DNA from: Siphonodentalium dalli
Taxonomy: Eukaryota > Mollusca > Scaphopoda > Gadilida > Siphonodentaliidae
NCBI GenBank assembly: GCA_032622095.1
Contig: CP136066.1
Location: 182,318,716-182,382,715 of the forward strand
DNA length: 64,000 nt
Direction of reading: 5' to 3'
The position numbers and the translations under genes are program-made. Shown piece after piece: positions 12,408 through 22,462 of the stretch. Every line of letters starts with the position of its first letter. Position 1 is the first letter of the stretch. The notes under the pieces are model-generated. The model did no database searches and was not told the DNA's origin. It was given only the letters and a program-made list of their open reading frames with translations.

Positions 12408-12521
12408 GTCACGGCACAAGGTGGAAGTAGAAAATTGGTGATACTAACATCCGAACCTGAGGGGGTCAAGTCATTGCAAGTTGTGTGGTGGCTAGCCCAA
12501 GAGATACCAACGTACACATAG
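12408..12521 (+). CDS. Exon C1 of the unidentified family
   Basis: After TTTTCCAG the exon reads VTAQGGSRKLVILTSEPEG, then SLQVVWWLAQEIPTYT and TAG. Length is 37 codons plus stop, phase 0 at entry, matching B exons. Relatives at 31075, 36508 and 40128 keep (V/M)IWW or VVWW and IPTY/LPTY. The stop overlaps a donor: ACATA|GTAAGA, so splicing at that GT would remove the stop and continue in phase 2. An exon at 13666 would accept this phase. The peptide has alternating hydrophobic strands and a WW pair; no domain recognised. Confidence 0.55.
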   Translation, partial: VTAQGGSRKLVILTSEPEGVKSLQVVWWLAQEIPTYT

Positions 12522-12604
12522 TAAGATATTGCTTAAAACATTCAATTCATTGAAGCGTTTAATTTCTGTAAAACTATGTAATTGTAAACGCTCTATATCC
12601 TTAA

Positions 12605-12710
12605 AGCCATTACCTATGTCCGTATATCGGTGTATTGGTCACTAGTGAATAATAAGAAGCCATTACATATGTCCGTATATCGGTGTATTGGTCACTAGTA
12701 AATAATAAGC
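12605..12710. repeat. 53-base tandem duplication
   Basis: Two nearly identical 53-base units (AGCCATTACNTATGTCC...CACTAGT...AATAATAAG) at 12605-12657 and 12658-12710. The paralogous segment near 31283 has one unit, so the extra copy arose after that duplication. Confidence 0.85.
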
Positions 12711-13035
12711 GTGCCCTTCCCGCCAATTTGGCTGCTCGCCAATATAAATACTAAACATTAATTAGGCGGATTAATACTATTTTGAAAAGCCACACATGAC
12801 AACAAAAAACTGGTTGATTTGTTCATCAAAGTAAATTTCTTGTCCAACTTGGTTACACTTACGAAAATAGACACAAAAACAGGCAAATTGCTCTATTTGT
12901 CTTTTCAATCCTAAACGAGCAATTATGTCGTATACGATTGTGAAGCATCTCTGCCAACTATCTAAATGTAGGTATTTGTAAGCTTTAAAGAATTTTTTGT
13001 CAAAACTGCATAAAGCTCCTGTTTTTTCATGTGAT

Positions 13036-13190
13036 ATAAAAGATCTCCAACTCGTATAAGATTTTATGAAACTAGTTTGCTAAATTTGATTCACAACTCG
13101 TCTAAGACTCGCTGTGAATCGAATGTATCAAACTCGTTTTATAACGTCTTATAACCCAACATAACGAGTTGGAGATCCTCTATGCTATAT
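13036..13190. repeat. Foldback MITE with AGATCTCCAACTCG ends
   Basis: Left arm AGATCTCCAACTCGTATAAG and right arm CGAGTTGGAGATCCTCT are inverted copies, with inner arms TTGATTCACAACTCG / CGCTGTGAATCGAATG. The whole can fold into one long hairpin. A related element lies at 22463, and only a right end is left at about 31445. Confidence 0.75.
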
Positions 13191-13665
13191 ATGGCGCTAA
13201 AATTGAACCACTGTATATTCCGACACTGGAAATTATGCACGAAAATTTCATGTTAACAGAATATGCCGATATTTTTACAGATTGTTAGAAAACATAACCC
13301 AACCATGACCAAATATGTTCCTCGAGTCGAACTTTCCAGATTCCTATTCGGCGGTTTCATGACTATATGGAAGAAAATACCTGTACCAAACGATATTAAT
13401 AAAATGTAAACCATTCGAAATGGTATACGTTGGCGATCGAATTACAAATTAATGTGTCATGTGGAATCGTGCAACTTAAATCGATATGCATGCATACCGA
13501 AGTTGAATTAATCATATATTAAATCCAATCGTTCTCTATCTCATACCATTTCATCATATTGGTGATAGGCCTCATGGACTGTTTTATTGTAGTTTCACCT
13601 GAACACAATTCCGCCTTTTCAACTATTATCTCAAATAACGTACTTGTAATTATTATTGTTTACAG

Positions 13666-13756
13666 CTGCGCCATCAGGAACGTCACCCAAGCAAAAAGCT
13701 TTAAGGAGCAGGATCGCTCGATCCAATCGAATAGCAACTATGGAAGTACCATAGCG
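13666..13756 (+). CDS. Possible exon following C1
   Basis: A TTTACAG acceptor, 91 bases and a GCG|GTAAAT donor. If C1 splices at TA|GTAAG, the joined codon is TAC and the frame stays open for 30 codons (CAIRNVTQAKSFKEQDRS...STIA). A second frame (APSGTSPKQKALRSRIARSN...) also looks protein-like but ends in TAG and does not match C1's phase. Confidence 0.25.
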
Positions 13757-14807
13757 GTAAATAATTAGTTTTAAATTGCCTGCCCATATTAATGCACTAT
13801 AAAGAATAAGAACGCAATCGTCCATCAGCAGAACGCAAAGTACTGTGATCAATCTTCAAACATATTATCAAATTGATATTCCATCTCGGTGTTGATATTT
13901 CGTATCAACATGAATTCGGTCTAGTTATATTGTAGTCTGTCTACTTCAACATAAACAAGCAAGTGATGTCGCTTAAATTTGGGATTATGCTGTGTCATGT
14001 TGAAGTGCCGTGTATAGTTAATTCCACATCGCATGTTTGCATTGACTTGCCTCTCCTAAATCACAATTAACTGCAATACAAAATTACCATTGTGACAATA
14101 GAGCGGTTTACTTAATAGAAAATATATCTGTTCTCGATTGCACACGAGTTGACAATTGGACTTATTAAGGTGATGTCATATTTATAATATCGCAATGTTT
14201 ACAAGAGTATAAATTCATTTGAAATCACGATAGTATGTATGAAATGTAAATACATTTTACTTCTAATTACACGGCGTGTTCGATAACTTCACCAAAGCCG
14301 AAATTTCCGTAAATATACAGATTTGAAATAAAGATTTGACCGCCGTCCCGTCGCGAGAAGGTTCCGCTTTACGAATGTAGGTTTTGAACAGTATGTATAA
14401 ATCAGTAAATCTGGAATAAATGCATTCATCTGAGGACATATGCTCATTTTGTTTGTAGAAAAATATTATCCGGGGTTTTTGATGCCATCTATATGGTATA
14501 ATTTTTCTATTATGTTCTAACTTTATTTCAAAATGTAATTTGTATACATACCATAACACCCATAGTTGAAGCAAAAAGAGGGTATTGCTAAGTGCCGATG
14601 TAAATGCAATCTCATTTCCATATTAAATATTCCAATGATTTAAAGCGAATTGAAACTTCATTTAGTATAGACTTCCTTGTTAGACACATCTGTATTTTAT
14701 CAACAGATTCTCAAATCGTTATGATATATACTTTACATTTTTCCATAAAAACCTGCCTATTGTTTAAACGGTTAAGTCCTCTCAACAATGTCCATGGGAT
14801 TCGGAAA
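13757..14807. other. No gene seen
   Basis: AT-rich. The minus frame at 14263-14574 lacks splice or family support. Confidence 0.35.
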
Positions 14808-15245
14808 TATTGCCAATGCAACTGTTGGTTAACATATTCTAATCCAGCCGATATTCTAATCCGGCCACTTGCGGAACCCAGATGCAAGCACAAGTGAGTC
14901 GCCGTGATTGGGGTGAACGACAGTGTGTGAGTTAGATAGATATATTTCTCTCTTATACCATACATCAATGGTTGAGAGAACATGTTTACATATGTATACA
15001 TAATATCAGAGGCAGTGTTAGACGAATAAAGAAGGTATCAATTCAATAAAGATATATTATTCTGGTTTTAACCTTATCAGGGGCAGGGGTAAACCAATCA
15101 CTGGAGAAGACCAACAAGGACCCCACACCATACTACCCTAAAGCACAGCCGTGGGGAGACATAGTATGCGGAATCTCTCTGACCTCATCAAGTAGCTAGT
15201 CGACCATCCATAAGCTCGACAAATTTACAGAGTATCCTGGCTATC
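14808..15245. repeat. Duplicated LINE end plus flank (partner 18820-19258)
   Basis: About 110 bases beyond the LINE 3' end (CAACTGTTGGTTAACATATT, GCCACTTGCGGAACCCAG, GTCGCCGTGATTGGG) are shared with 18820-18935 as well as the LINE sequence itself, showing a local duplication. Copy A at 1029 lacks this flank. Confidence 0.8.
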
Positions 15246-15510
15246 GGTGGTTTTCTCGTGGAGAACTAGATTTTTAGTTTCACTGGACTTGGGCAATTCC
15301 AGTATGACTTGTGCAACAGCATTTTTCGCTCTGTTAATGGTTTGACAGTAAAACACATAGTGAATTTCGTCACCGATTTGGCCGTTGTTACATAGTGTAC
15401 ATATTGGATAATCGCGGGTGTACTATGCCATCAGCCCTTTCTATTGGTAATGAGTGGTTGCTTGTTCTGAATCGAGCTAGGGTAAATTATATGTCCTCAC
15501 AAAACTAGGA
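14925..15510 (-). mobile_element. LINE 3'-end fragment, copy B
   Basis: Minus-strand remnant nearly identical to copy A, with scattered substitutions and an extra base near 15341 that shifts the frame relative to copy A. Non-functional. Confidence 0.75.
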
Positions 15511-15864
15511 GATGTAATATTCCTGACCGAAGTCCGGTTTTAATACCATAGGACTGAAGGAGTTACATATCGTGTGGATGGTCACTATGTGATTGAAATT
15601 CAGGTTTCCTAAAACAATTTCAGCTTATACTGCTCTCAACCTTAATTAAAGAATATAATTCAAGCTCTAGCTGGACCCAGAGCCGATTTAACATCAACTT
15701 GATGGTCATGCTACAAAGTAAATGATGTGTGAAAATTTTATTGAACAGTAATTCACAATGATATACATATATATGAGCAACTTTTTGCATGTACACATAA
15801 TGGGCCAACCAGGCGTGGGGTACGTCTATATTACAGACTAAAATTATATTTAAATTTATTGTAG

Positions 15865-16455
15865 ATGATGAATGGGAAGATGTTGAAGTTTTATCCGAAA
15901 AGGAAAGTGAAGAAACTGAAGATGACGAAGAAAGTATGGACGAAGATTTCCACGATGGAGATCGGAATGCCTTAGATTGTGAGATATTTTACATACCACA
16001 GTATATTACATATACATGTACCATATGTCCACCATTTAGTCCATGCTGCTGGATAAAAGATTCTAAACAACGAATAATGTCAATGATATAAGAAATCTGT
16101 CAACTAAATATTTCCGTCCTTCATTCATATACAAGTATAACTGAACATTCTAATAGCAATTCATCGCATGCTCTGTTGGGATTTATTAAATGTCCAGAGA
16201 ACAATATGATATATTCACCGATCTTATGGTTTATATAGTTATGTTAATTATACTTCAACTTTTGATAGTGTTCAATTTTTGTTTTATGGTGGCCATATAA
16301 AGTGTTATATTATATTCGACTCACATTTGATCATATTCGATCGCTGTTCGCTTCATTATATCTAAAAAATTAAGATACCACAACAGATAGCAGCAGCGGA
16401 ATGAGCACGGCCTTAATCGAACCTGTATCAAAGGTGTCCGATCAGAACAAAGAAT
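15865..16455 (+). pseudogene. Second copy of DUF6589-like exons 1 and 2, frameshifted
   Basis: Exon 1 (15865-15978) is open and differs from copy 1 by a few residues (DDEWEDVEVLSEKESEE). Exon 2 (16375-16455) has one extra A near 16430, making it 81 rather than 80 bases and breaking the frame. Exon 3 is absent because homology ends at 16692. This copy cannot give the copy-1 protein. Confidence 0.6.
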
Positions 16456-16692
16456 GTGAGTCACCGACTTAAAACATCTTTCTCACACAAGAGCGCATGC
16501 AGTGGAGCCATATGAACATGTCAATCTGATGTAAACTGTCAATTTGATGATAATTGTCTCCAAAGAAAGACTTCCTTTCTATTTAAGAACAAAAAGATCA
16601 GATACAGAGCCTTAAAAGATTGAACACATTTGCATTATAGCCATGCTCCGTTCTCGTGTTTTTCAAGACAGAGCAAAACAGCATGTAATAAC

Positions 16693-17194
16693 GTCGTTAT
16701 ATATTTGTGCTCATCAAAATAGTTGGATGTAGTACCTGATCTGGGGGGTTGAAATTGAGGGTGCATGGGTGTCTAAGTTGGTGTAATCCATGGGCAGGGT
16801 GTAGGTAAAATAGCGCGTTCATGTAATTAGTAAGTATGTATGATTGCATGACAAAACTGTCGGCAGTCCTCAATGTTGTTCTTTTCCAAAGTGATGTGAA
16901 ACACTACAATAGGGTGATTAGATATAGAACTTGTGAATAATCTTGCTAAGAGTAAATATTTACATTTGAGCGTAGTTGGGGCGATATTTACTTTGAAGTG
17001 GTAGGGTATATTTTGCTCGAGAATTTCGGCGATGTTAGTAAATTTCTGCATTGCTTCAGTTGACATATCGTCTGAATATTATAACATATAATTTGAGCGT
17101 ACCCATAATATGGCATTATATATTATTTATTTTGCATCCCTATTTTTTCCATAGAGTCAACTAATTTCTTTAATAATACTTTTTCGTTTTTCAG
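16693..17194. other. No gene seen
   Basis: Sequence unique to this side of the duplication breakpoint. The minus-strand frame at 16827-17066 (79 codons) has no recognisable motif. Confidence 0.3.
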
Positions 17195-17442
17195 TGCAAA
17201 GGGGCGCAACATTCTGCTGGGACAATGTCGGGACAAAGTTAGTAGCTCGGCGACCCACAGTTGACAACAAGAACAAATATAACAATTGGGGGCTCGGATA
17301 TTTGGTCGTGAATCGAGTGTCGTCCACTCATCTCGATTGGCAAGATTCGAAGACGCACAAAGCTTCGGATATACATAGAGGCTACCTGCGTGTTTTGAGT
17401 GAATACCGGAAGTATCTCATGAGTGGTCACAGTGAGATATAA
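17195..17442 (+). CDS. DUF6589-like core exon
   Basis: A TTTTTCAG acceptor leads into an open exon reading GATFCWDNVGTKLVARRPT, VDNKNKYNNWGLGYLVVNRV and then SSTHLDWQDS. The D-N near an R-x-x-T, followed by D-N/H-x-N-K/Q and an aromatic-N-W block, resembles the conserved DN...T.D..N/Q...H/NW motif of DUF6589 proteins; family function is unknown. It ends in TAA at 17440-17442, but a donor (GGTCACA|GTGAGA) lies 9 bases earlier, so it is probably internal. It is downstream of the frameshifted exon copy, so the gene as a whole looks broken. Family call is from motif recall. Confidence 0.5.
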
Positions 17443-17744
17443 AATATAAAACTGCATACAAATGCATACAACATAAATAATGTAACATAAATACAACAAA
17501 ATACATAAATAGTAACTAACATATAAATTCGACCCGAGGATGTCACTGCCTAATCAGCGCGACATCGACATGCTTCGTGAAAGGTACAGACACAAACCAA
17601 GGCAAACTTTCGTGTACATGCAAAGCACAAGAAAACCCTCCCAGCTTCATTTTAAACATTTTATATGGCTTCTGAAATTCAAATAAACCTTATCTATATC
17701 GTATATATCCCATGGCACATCTTGTGTCCAAAGCCTTTATTTCA

Positions 17745-17828
17745 CAAGCCTTGAAATGGTGTGTCTGTCATTTGCAGAATGAGGTCCCCAGATGCTGAAT
17801 TTGGTCATGCTAGCCCGCTATGAATATT
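17745..17828. mobile_element. Truncated copy of the CAAGCCTTGAAATAG MITE
   Basis: The left end (CAAGCCTTGAAAT, then GTGTCTGTCATTTGCAGAAT and CTAGCCCGCTATG) matches the elements at 59704 and 60555. The rest is missing. Confidence 0.75.
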
Positions 17829-17955
17829 ACATTTTGTCAAACAGGAATAGATAGTGATTGGTTAGTTGTTGATTAGGCCGAAATTTGGACAATCACCAAT
17901 AAAGCGAAATAAGGAAGATTTTAATCATGCTTTTGCGCAATTACATGTAGCTCTT

Positions 17956-17974
17956 TACCCCCCCCCCCCCCCTT
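17956..17974. repeat. Poly-C tract
   Basis: About 15 C in a row immediately before the Tpt1-like sequence; prone to length error. Confidence 0.8.
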
Positions 17975-17983
17975 TCAATCGGG

Positions 17984-18422
17984 CGGACGGTACTTGGAAG
18001 ATCCGAGCGGTGCAGGGACATACCATTCCAGTGCCAGATCTGGAGTTGAGTGAGTTCTCGTCACACACATAATTGGATAAGGTTCTACACGGCACTCGGT
18101 AGCGTCTTGGCAGAAGATTCGCACCACCGGGCTGATCAAAATGAAGCGTCAATACATCCACTTCTCTGCAGCTGAGCCGGATGGCAAGGTTATTGTCATG
18201 TCGGGCATGAGGTCCATCAGCCAGGTAGTCATCTCGATCGACGTGGAGAAGTGTATGCAGAACGGCATGAAGTTTTATAGGGCCCGGAATGGTGTGATTT
18301 TGTGCGCAGGATATGATGACGGGATTATTCCTTCGTTGGGATTCAAGGAAGTATATGAGCGAAAGTCCAGGCAGCAGCTCAACTTATCCATGGAATCGTC
18401 CATCCGGGAATCAACTGCTGTG
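17984..18422 (+). pseudogene. Tpt1/KptA RNA 2'-phosphotransferase, broken
   Basis: Three pieces in family order: DGTWKIRAVQGHTIPVPDLE, then KVLHGTR, then SVASWQKIRTTGLIKMKRQY and IHFSAAEPDGKVIVMSGMRS, ending with VISIDVEKCMQNGMKFYRAR, NGVILCAGYDDGIIPSLGFK. These match the Tpt1 hallmarks: IRAxQGHSI, LHGT, GLxxMxRxHIHF, VISGMR, DGxxFYRSxNGVIL and the IPPxxF end. The family removes an internal 2'-phosphate from RNA using NAD+. Damage is a TAA at 18070-18072 and a frameshift between LHGTR and SVASW (about 18098). The N-terminal third carrying the first catalytic Arg-His is missing. Ends in TAG at 18421-18423. Within the family this is a confident call. Confidence 0.8.
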
Positions 18423-18783
18423 TAGTCGAAGAGATCAACTCTTGAGTAACCGGAAGAGACGAGCGACTCGGCGCAAAGCTGGAAAATTTGTTTACCCGTG
18501 TCCTATCGGGGGCTGTTCCGCCGCAACGCCCAAATTGAAGAAGCATGTTTTGGGTGCGCATGCTTCGAGGAAATTGTGGGAGCCAACGGAGGACATGGAC
18601 TTTTCTGTGATGGACCCTGTATATCTTTCACAGTTGGATGACCTTGTCGTCATGGCAGAAGGATTGGACTCGGTCGAAATGAGGGATTCTTCGTATCAAG
18701 AGCTGGTGGAGGAGATCAATGGTCAGGGAGAGATTCCAACCGAAAGCTCTATTACGAGTCAAGCTTATTCTCGACTGATATGA
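18423..18783 (+). CDS. C2H2-like finger protein fragment
   Basis: An open frame (which overlaps the end of the Tpt1 frame) reads Arg/Lys-rich RKRRATRRKAGKFVYPCPIG then GCSAATPKLKKHVLGAH: C-x4-C-x9-H-x4-H, a C2H2-type finger. An acidic tail follows (WEPTEDMDFSVMDP, YLSQLDDLVV, YQELVEEING) to a TGA at 18781-18783. Such solitary CPxxGC...H...H fingers are common in multicopy invertebrate genes and transposon ORFs. It is in a different frame from the Tpt1 end and has no start of its own, so it is either an exon of another gene or the shifted C-terminal part of one Tpt1-finger protein. Confidence 0.5.
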
Positions 18784-18819
18784 TGGAATTCTTGTGTAGT
18801 GAATTTCGACATTCGGACA

Positions 18820-19258
18820 TATTGCCAATTCAACTGTTGGTTAACATATTCTAATCCAGCCGATATTCTAATCCAGCCACTTGCGGAACCCAGGTGCAAG
18901 CACAAGATAGTCGCCGTGATTGGGTGAACGAAAGTGTGTGAGTTAGATAGATATATTTTTTTCTTATACCATACATCAATGGTTGAGAGAACATGTTTAC
19001 ATATGCATACATAATATCAGAGGCAGTGTTAGACGAATAAAGAAGATATCCATTCAATAAAGATATATTATTCTGGTTGTAACCTTATCCGGGGCAGGGT
19101 ATACCAGTCACTGGATAAGACCAACAAGGACCCCACACCATACTACCCTAAAGCACAGCCGTGGGGAGTCATAGTATGCGGAATCTCTATGACCTCATCA
19201 AGTAGCTAGTCGACCATCCATAAGCTTGACAAATTTACAGAGTATCCTAGCTATCCTA
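18820..19258 (-). mobile_element. LINE 3'-end fragment, copy C, with duplicated flank
   Basis: Shares the LINE 3' region and the 110-base external flank with 14808-15245; truncated at about 19258 where unrelated sequence begins (ATTATAATAACAATTATTATC). Confidence 0.75.
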
Positions 19259-19379
19259 GATTATAATAACAATTATTATCCTCTAAACGTAATTGATTTG
19301 TTCAGTCCTGTATTAAGGTAATTTTCTCTGGTGTCTTGCTGCAGTTGCATAGGTCTTTTAATATGTGCTATTTTTTGCA

Positions 19380-19521
19380 GATCCTCAATGAGTTAGGTCT
19401 ACTACATATGTTGCCACCTGTGATGGACTATGTGTATGGCCCACTAGTAGAGCATCATCGAGAGGTCCTCATACATAAGAGAGACAGTGCTTATCTTGCC
19501 GATGCTTTTGGCAAGCTATAG
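19380..19521 (+). CDS. Unidentified exon
   Basis: A TTTTTTGCAG acceptor is followed by 46 open codons: ILNELGLLHMLPPVMDYVYG, PLVEHHREVLIHKRDSAYLA, DAFGKL and TAG. A donor (GCTGAG|GTAAAT) lies 12 bases after the stop, so the stop may be a mutation in an internal exon. Composition and length are convincing for coding sequence; no family recognised. Confidence 0.4.
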
Positions 19522-19926
19522 TCAAGCTGAGGTAAATTTATATGTAGATGGTGGGATTTTTGTCTGATAGTATTGTATGATGGATGAGTATTGAACATAT
19601 TATGAACTGAACATTGAAGTTATCACCTCACCCATAGGGGCATCTCAAGATTTGTGTTTTGTCCTGACAAAATTTGATAATCATCCCATAATATACGCAA
19701 CTTTTATTGTAAAGTTATGGGGGGCATATAGGAATCAACTTGTCTGTAGACGCAACTTTTCTGAAACTTGGCATAAGACGTCCCCCTTATTTTCCTTAAA
19801 AAGCATATTTTGTTTCTAGATTTATTCTTACATTTTTCGGTCATGCTTTTGAAACTTACCACATATTTAGTACCATGGTAATCTACATCTGCAACTATGA
19901 CCTTTGTCCGACCGTTTTGGGTGGTG

Positions 19927-20236
19927 GGGGCCTCAGTGTCTGAATCGGTTAGGGGTACAACTCCAAGCAGTTTTGCTTTCCAGCGCTGGTGATAAGGGTT
20001 CAAATCCACATGTTTCCATCATGGATTTTGTAACTCGAAATTGTTATCTGGAGAAGTTGCCAGTTACTTGGCGATGGCCGGTGGTTTGCCGCACATGGTC
20101 AACAAGTTTATCAGCTATTGAAATCAGTTAGATTAGCCGTAAGTGTGCGGATTTCCTCCACCACTAAAACTGGCAATGTCGTGATATGGCCTTAGTTGCT
20201 AAAGCGACATAAAACCCAAATAAATCAATCAATCAA
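19927..20236 (+). mobile_element. tRNA-derived SINE with perfect 12-base target duplication
   Basis: The head has a box-A-like TCGGTTAGGGGTA and box-B GGGTTCAAATCC; the body has GTGCGGATTTCCTCCACCAC and GCTAAAGCGACATAAAACCC; the tail is (AATC)n. The 12-base word TTTTGGGTGGTG is present at 19915-19926 and again at 20237-20248, the direct repeat left by retroposition. The plan matches tRNA-head SINEs widespread in molluscs. Intact and probably young. Confidence 0.9.
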
Positions 20237-20439
20237 TTTTGGGTGGTGTTATCCGTCTTTTTGACTTGGAAAATTTGGGCAACATGAAAAACTTTTTCAT
20301 AGCTTGTATTTATACATTTTCTGGTCAATGTTTTTTCAAAACCTGGCACAGGGGCCGATTAAGTATTTTACCCAGTCTAACCAGAATTTGGCCAGTACTG
20401 ATTGGAGAAAATGACATTTCTGATATTTTCTATTTACAG

Positions 20440-20638
20440 CTAGATACTTGTGTGCAGAAGGTGGACACGGGCTATGCAGTCCATGTGCGAGGATTTGTAA
20501 AGCTGACTGGTTGCAATGATGAAAGATTTTGAAAAGAATTGGTCAGAAAGAAGGCCAATTCATTGCAAATCCATTTTGGTAGCAGCAATTTGCAAACCTG
20601 GGTTATTCCTTTTGACCAGTTAGAGGTTATGTTATTTT
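20440..20638 (+). pseudogene. Unidentified exon with in-frame TGA
   Basis: A TATTTACAG acceptor, then LDTCVQKVDTGYAVHVRGFV, KLTGCNDERF, a TGA at 20530-20532, and on in the same frame KELVRKKANSLQIHFGSSNL and QTWVIPFDQLE up to a weak donor GAG|GTTATG. The pieces either side of the stop read as one domain with alternating-hydrophobic strands (YAVHVRGFV, SLQIHF, TWVIPF), somewhat like the strands in exons B and C but without a clear match. Either a single nonsense mutation or two separate exons. Confidence 0.4.
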
Positions 20639-20913
20639 TAACCCAACATATAATTTTATATTTTAAAACAGCATATAAGATTCAGTTAGTCTCTGAACAG
20701 TTGGTATATAGTATATTGAGAATCTCACATAAAACACCATATTCTTCGATTTTAATGTGATGTGAAACACTCCAATGTAATATCAAACAATCATGCCAAA
20801 ATAAGTTATTTACATAAATTTTATATCCAAATAGTCAGAAAACAGTGTCATTGTTATAAACTAATTTATTTTGTCGATTGTGTTCATAACATGTCATACT
20901 TCATTTTTTTCAG

Positions 20914-20988
20914 ATGAACAGCAATCCCAGGATGCAATAATGCCTTTCAACACCAATGAGTCAGCTTTGGATACCATGGATGATGACG
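20914..20988 (+). CDS. Acidic/Ser-Gln exon
   Basis: A TTTTTTTCAG acceptor and a G|GTAAGC donor enclose EQQSQDAIMPFNTNESALDT then MDDD. It enters with one base needed and leaves with one base over; the next exon (21306) accepts that phase, giving Glu at the join. Likely a disordered linker or tail. Confidence 0.4.
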
Positions 20989-21305
20989 GTAAGCTTTACA
21001 AAAAAATCTTAGCAGGGTACAGAAATGAGTAATTAAATTGAACTTATCAGACTTTTATCACTGGATTCATCTACAATTCTTCCATATCCAGCATATTTTT
21101 TAAACACAAAACTTATTAAAATAGAAAAGAAATTATGATGGAAAAATATGATTTGTCCTGAGCTTTATCTTTCTGTATATCATATCTAGATTGTTAGCAA
21201 TGCCACATCGTCCTTGACATAGAAATTTGTCAATGACAAATTATGCATACTAATAATGATGTATTCATATGTTTAATATATAAATATATCACATTTCTTT
21301 TCAGA

Positions 21306-21375
21306 AATGACTGACTCATCTAGTTCGGTTGTTGTGACACGGGCTGTGGTTCAACATCCATACTAAACTGGAGAT
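21306..21375 (+). CDS. Possible C-terminal exon
   Basis: A TCTTTTCAG acceptor joins in phase from 20988. It encodes EMTDSSSSVVVTRAVVQHPY, then TAA; a G|GTAAGT donor follows 10 bases later. Presumed Ser-rich tail of the gene whose exons start at 20914 or earlier. Confidence 0.4.
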
Positions 21376-21721
21376 GGTAAGTGCCACATCTACCCTTTTG
21401 TATTATTCTTCATTCTATTCTATTTGTCAAGAAATTGCCACATCCAAAACTATTCTAGTTTTTAGTGACCCCTCAGGTTGGTCAGTAGGTTACGCAAAGG
21501 GAAAGATTACATTTCGATGCGGTGGATTACTTACCTTTTGGGGGAATGGCATACTTATAGCCCAGTTTAAATGTTTTATATAAATCATATACTATTTGAA
21601 ATTTTGGGTAAATTTATCACTTTAATATTAACATTGGAAAGTTTAGAAATTGTATTTTTGGGCGTGCCGTTTCACATAATTGTTAAGGACATGCAATTAA
21701 GAATTCTCTATTTCATTGCAG

Positions 21722-21949
21722 ATAATCAGAGTAAAGTTTATTGAACCTATCACTGAACACACGAACACGAGGGGCGCAACATATCTGAGCTCCTTCGTAG
21801 CACACGACCATACGATAAAAAGAATTACGTTCGATCCGTTACCTGAGCCATTTACCAACGGCCCAGTCGCAGCTGGGAAGGTGGCTAGTATAATGGGGGC
21901 CACCATAAGCAGCGATCTCATACAGTGCTTCAAACGCAGAGGATCATCC
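21722..21949 (+). CDS. Exon A, probable partner of exons B and C
   Basis: A TTCATTGCAG acceptor and a TCC|GTAAGT donor, 228 bases, phase 0 at both ends. It encodes IIRVKFIEPITEHTNTRGAT, YLSSFVAHDHTIKRITFDPL, PEPFTNGPVAAGKVASIMGA and TISSDLIQCFKRRGSS. Phase and style fit a position before a B exon, but no B exon follows here. The 'TRGATYLSSFVAHD.TIKRITF' stretch suggests a beta barrel of OB type binding nucleic acid; this is only a pattern guess. No similar exon elsewhere in the window was recognised. Linkage to B/C is inferred. Confidence 0.5.
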
Positions 21950-22462
21950 GTAAGTTACCATATATAGTACCGTTAATAGCAGTGATGCATGCTATATCAT
22001 GCACATCCTTGCAAGTATATACTACCCACTACAATACAACCAATAGTTTTACACCAGAAATCTAATTTACTAGACTGTAGATATGAATGTAAAACAGCCT
22101 AGGCATGTGTCAGTTTGTATTTCTAAGCGATGACGCTTGATACTCTTCCCTAAATCATTTTGAATACTAAATGCGTGAACAGACTTAAAATTTAGTTTGG
22201 ACATTTAAGCTTGGTCCCCTCTACACACATGTACGCATTTGATTCAATGAAGATCGAACAGGAGTGTAACAAAACTGCTTGGTTCGATGTTGTTGTTTGG
22301 TTCTCCCGGGGACCAACTTGGGAAATATTTAATGGATCTACTCCTTCCAGGCTTTGTCGACGTCGGTATTGCATGCATTGTAGCACGTTCACGTGCATGA
22401 ATTTGCAATAAGATATCTGCTTTAAAATATCCACCATAGATGTACCCTAGTAGTTTATATAT

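Larger units (their letters stand above)
12245..13560. repeat. Paralogous segment shared with 30920-31810
   Basis: From ATAGCACTGGTTGCAGTCC through exon C and about 1 kb beyond (words CCATTACATATGTCCGTATAT, GCCAATTTGGCTGCT, CCAACATAACGAGTTGGA, GAATATGCC, CCATTCGAAATGG) the order matches 30920-31810. This copy has an extra 53-base tandem unit and a complete hairpin at 13036-13190. The second copy keeps only the hairpin's right end. Confidence 0.75.
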
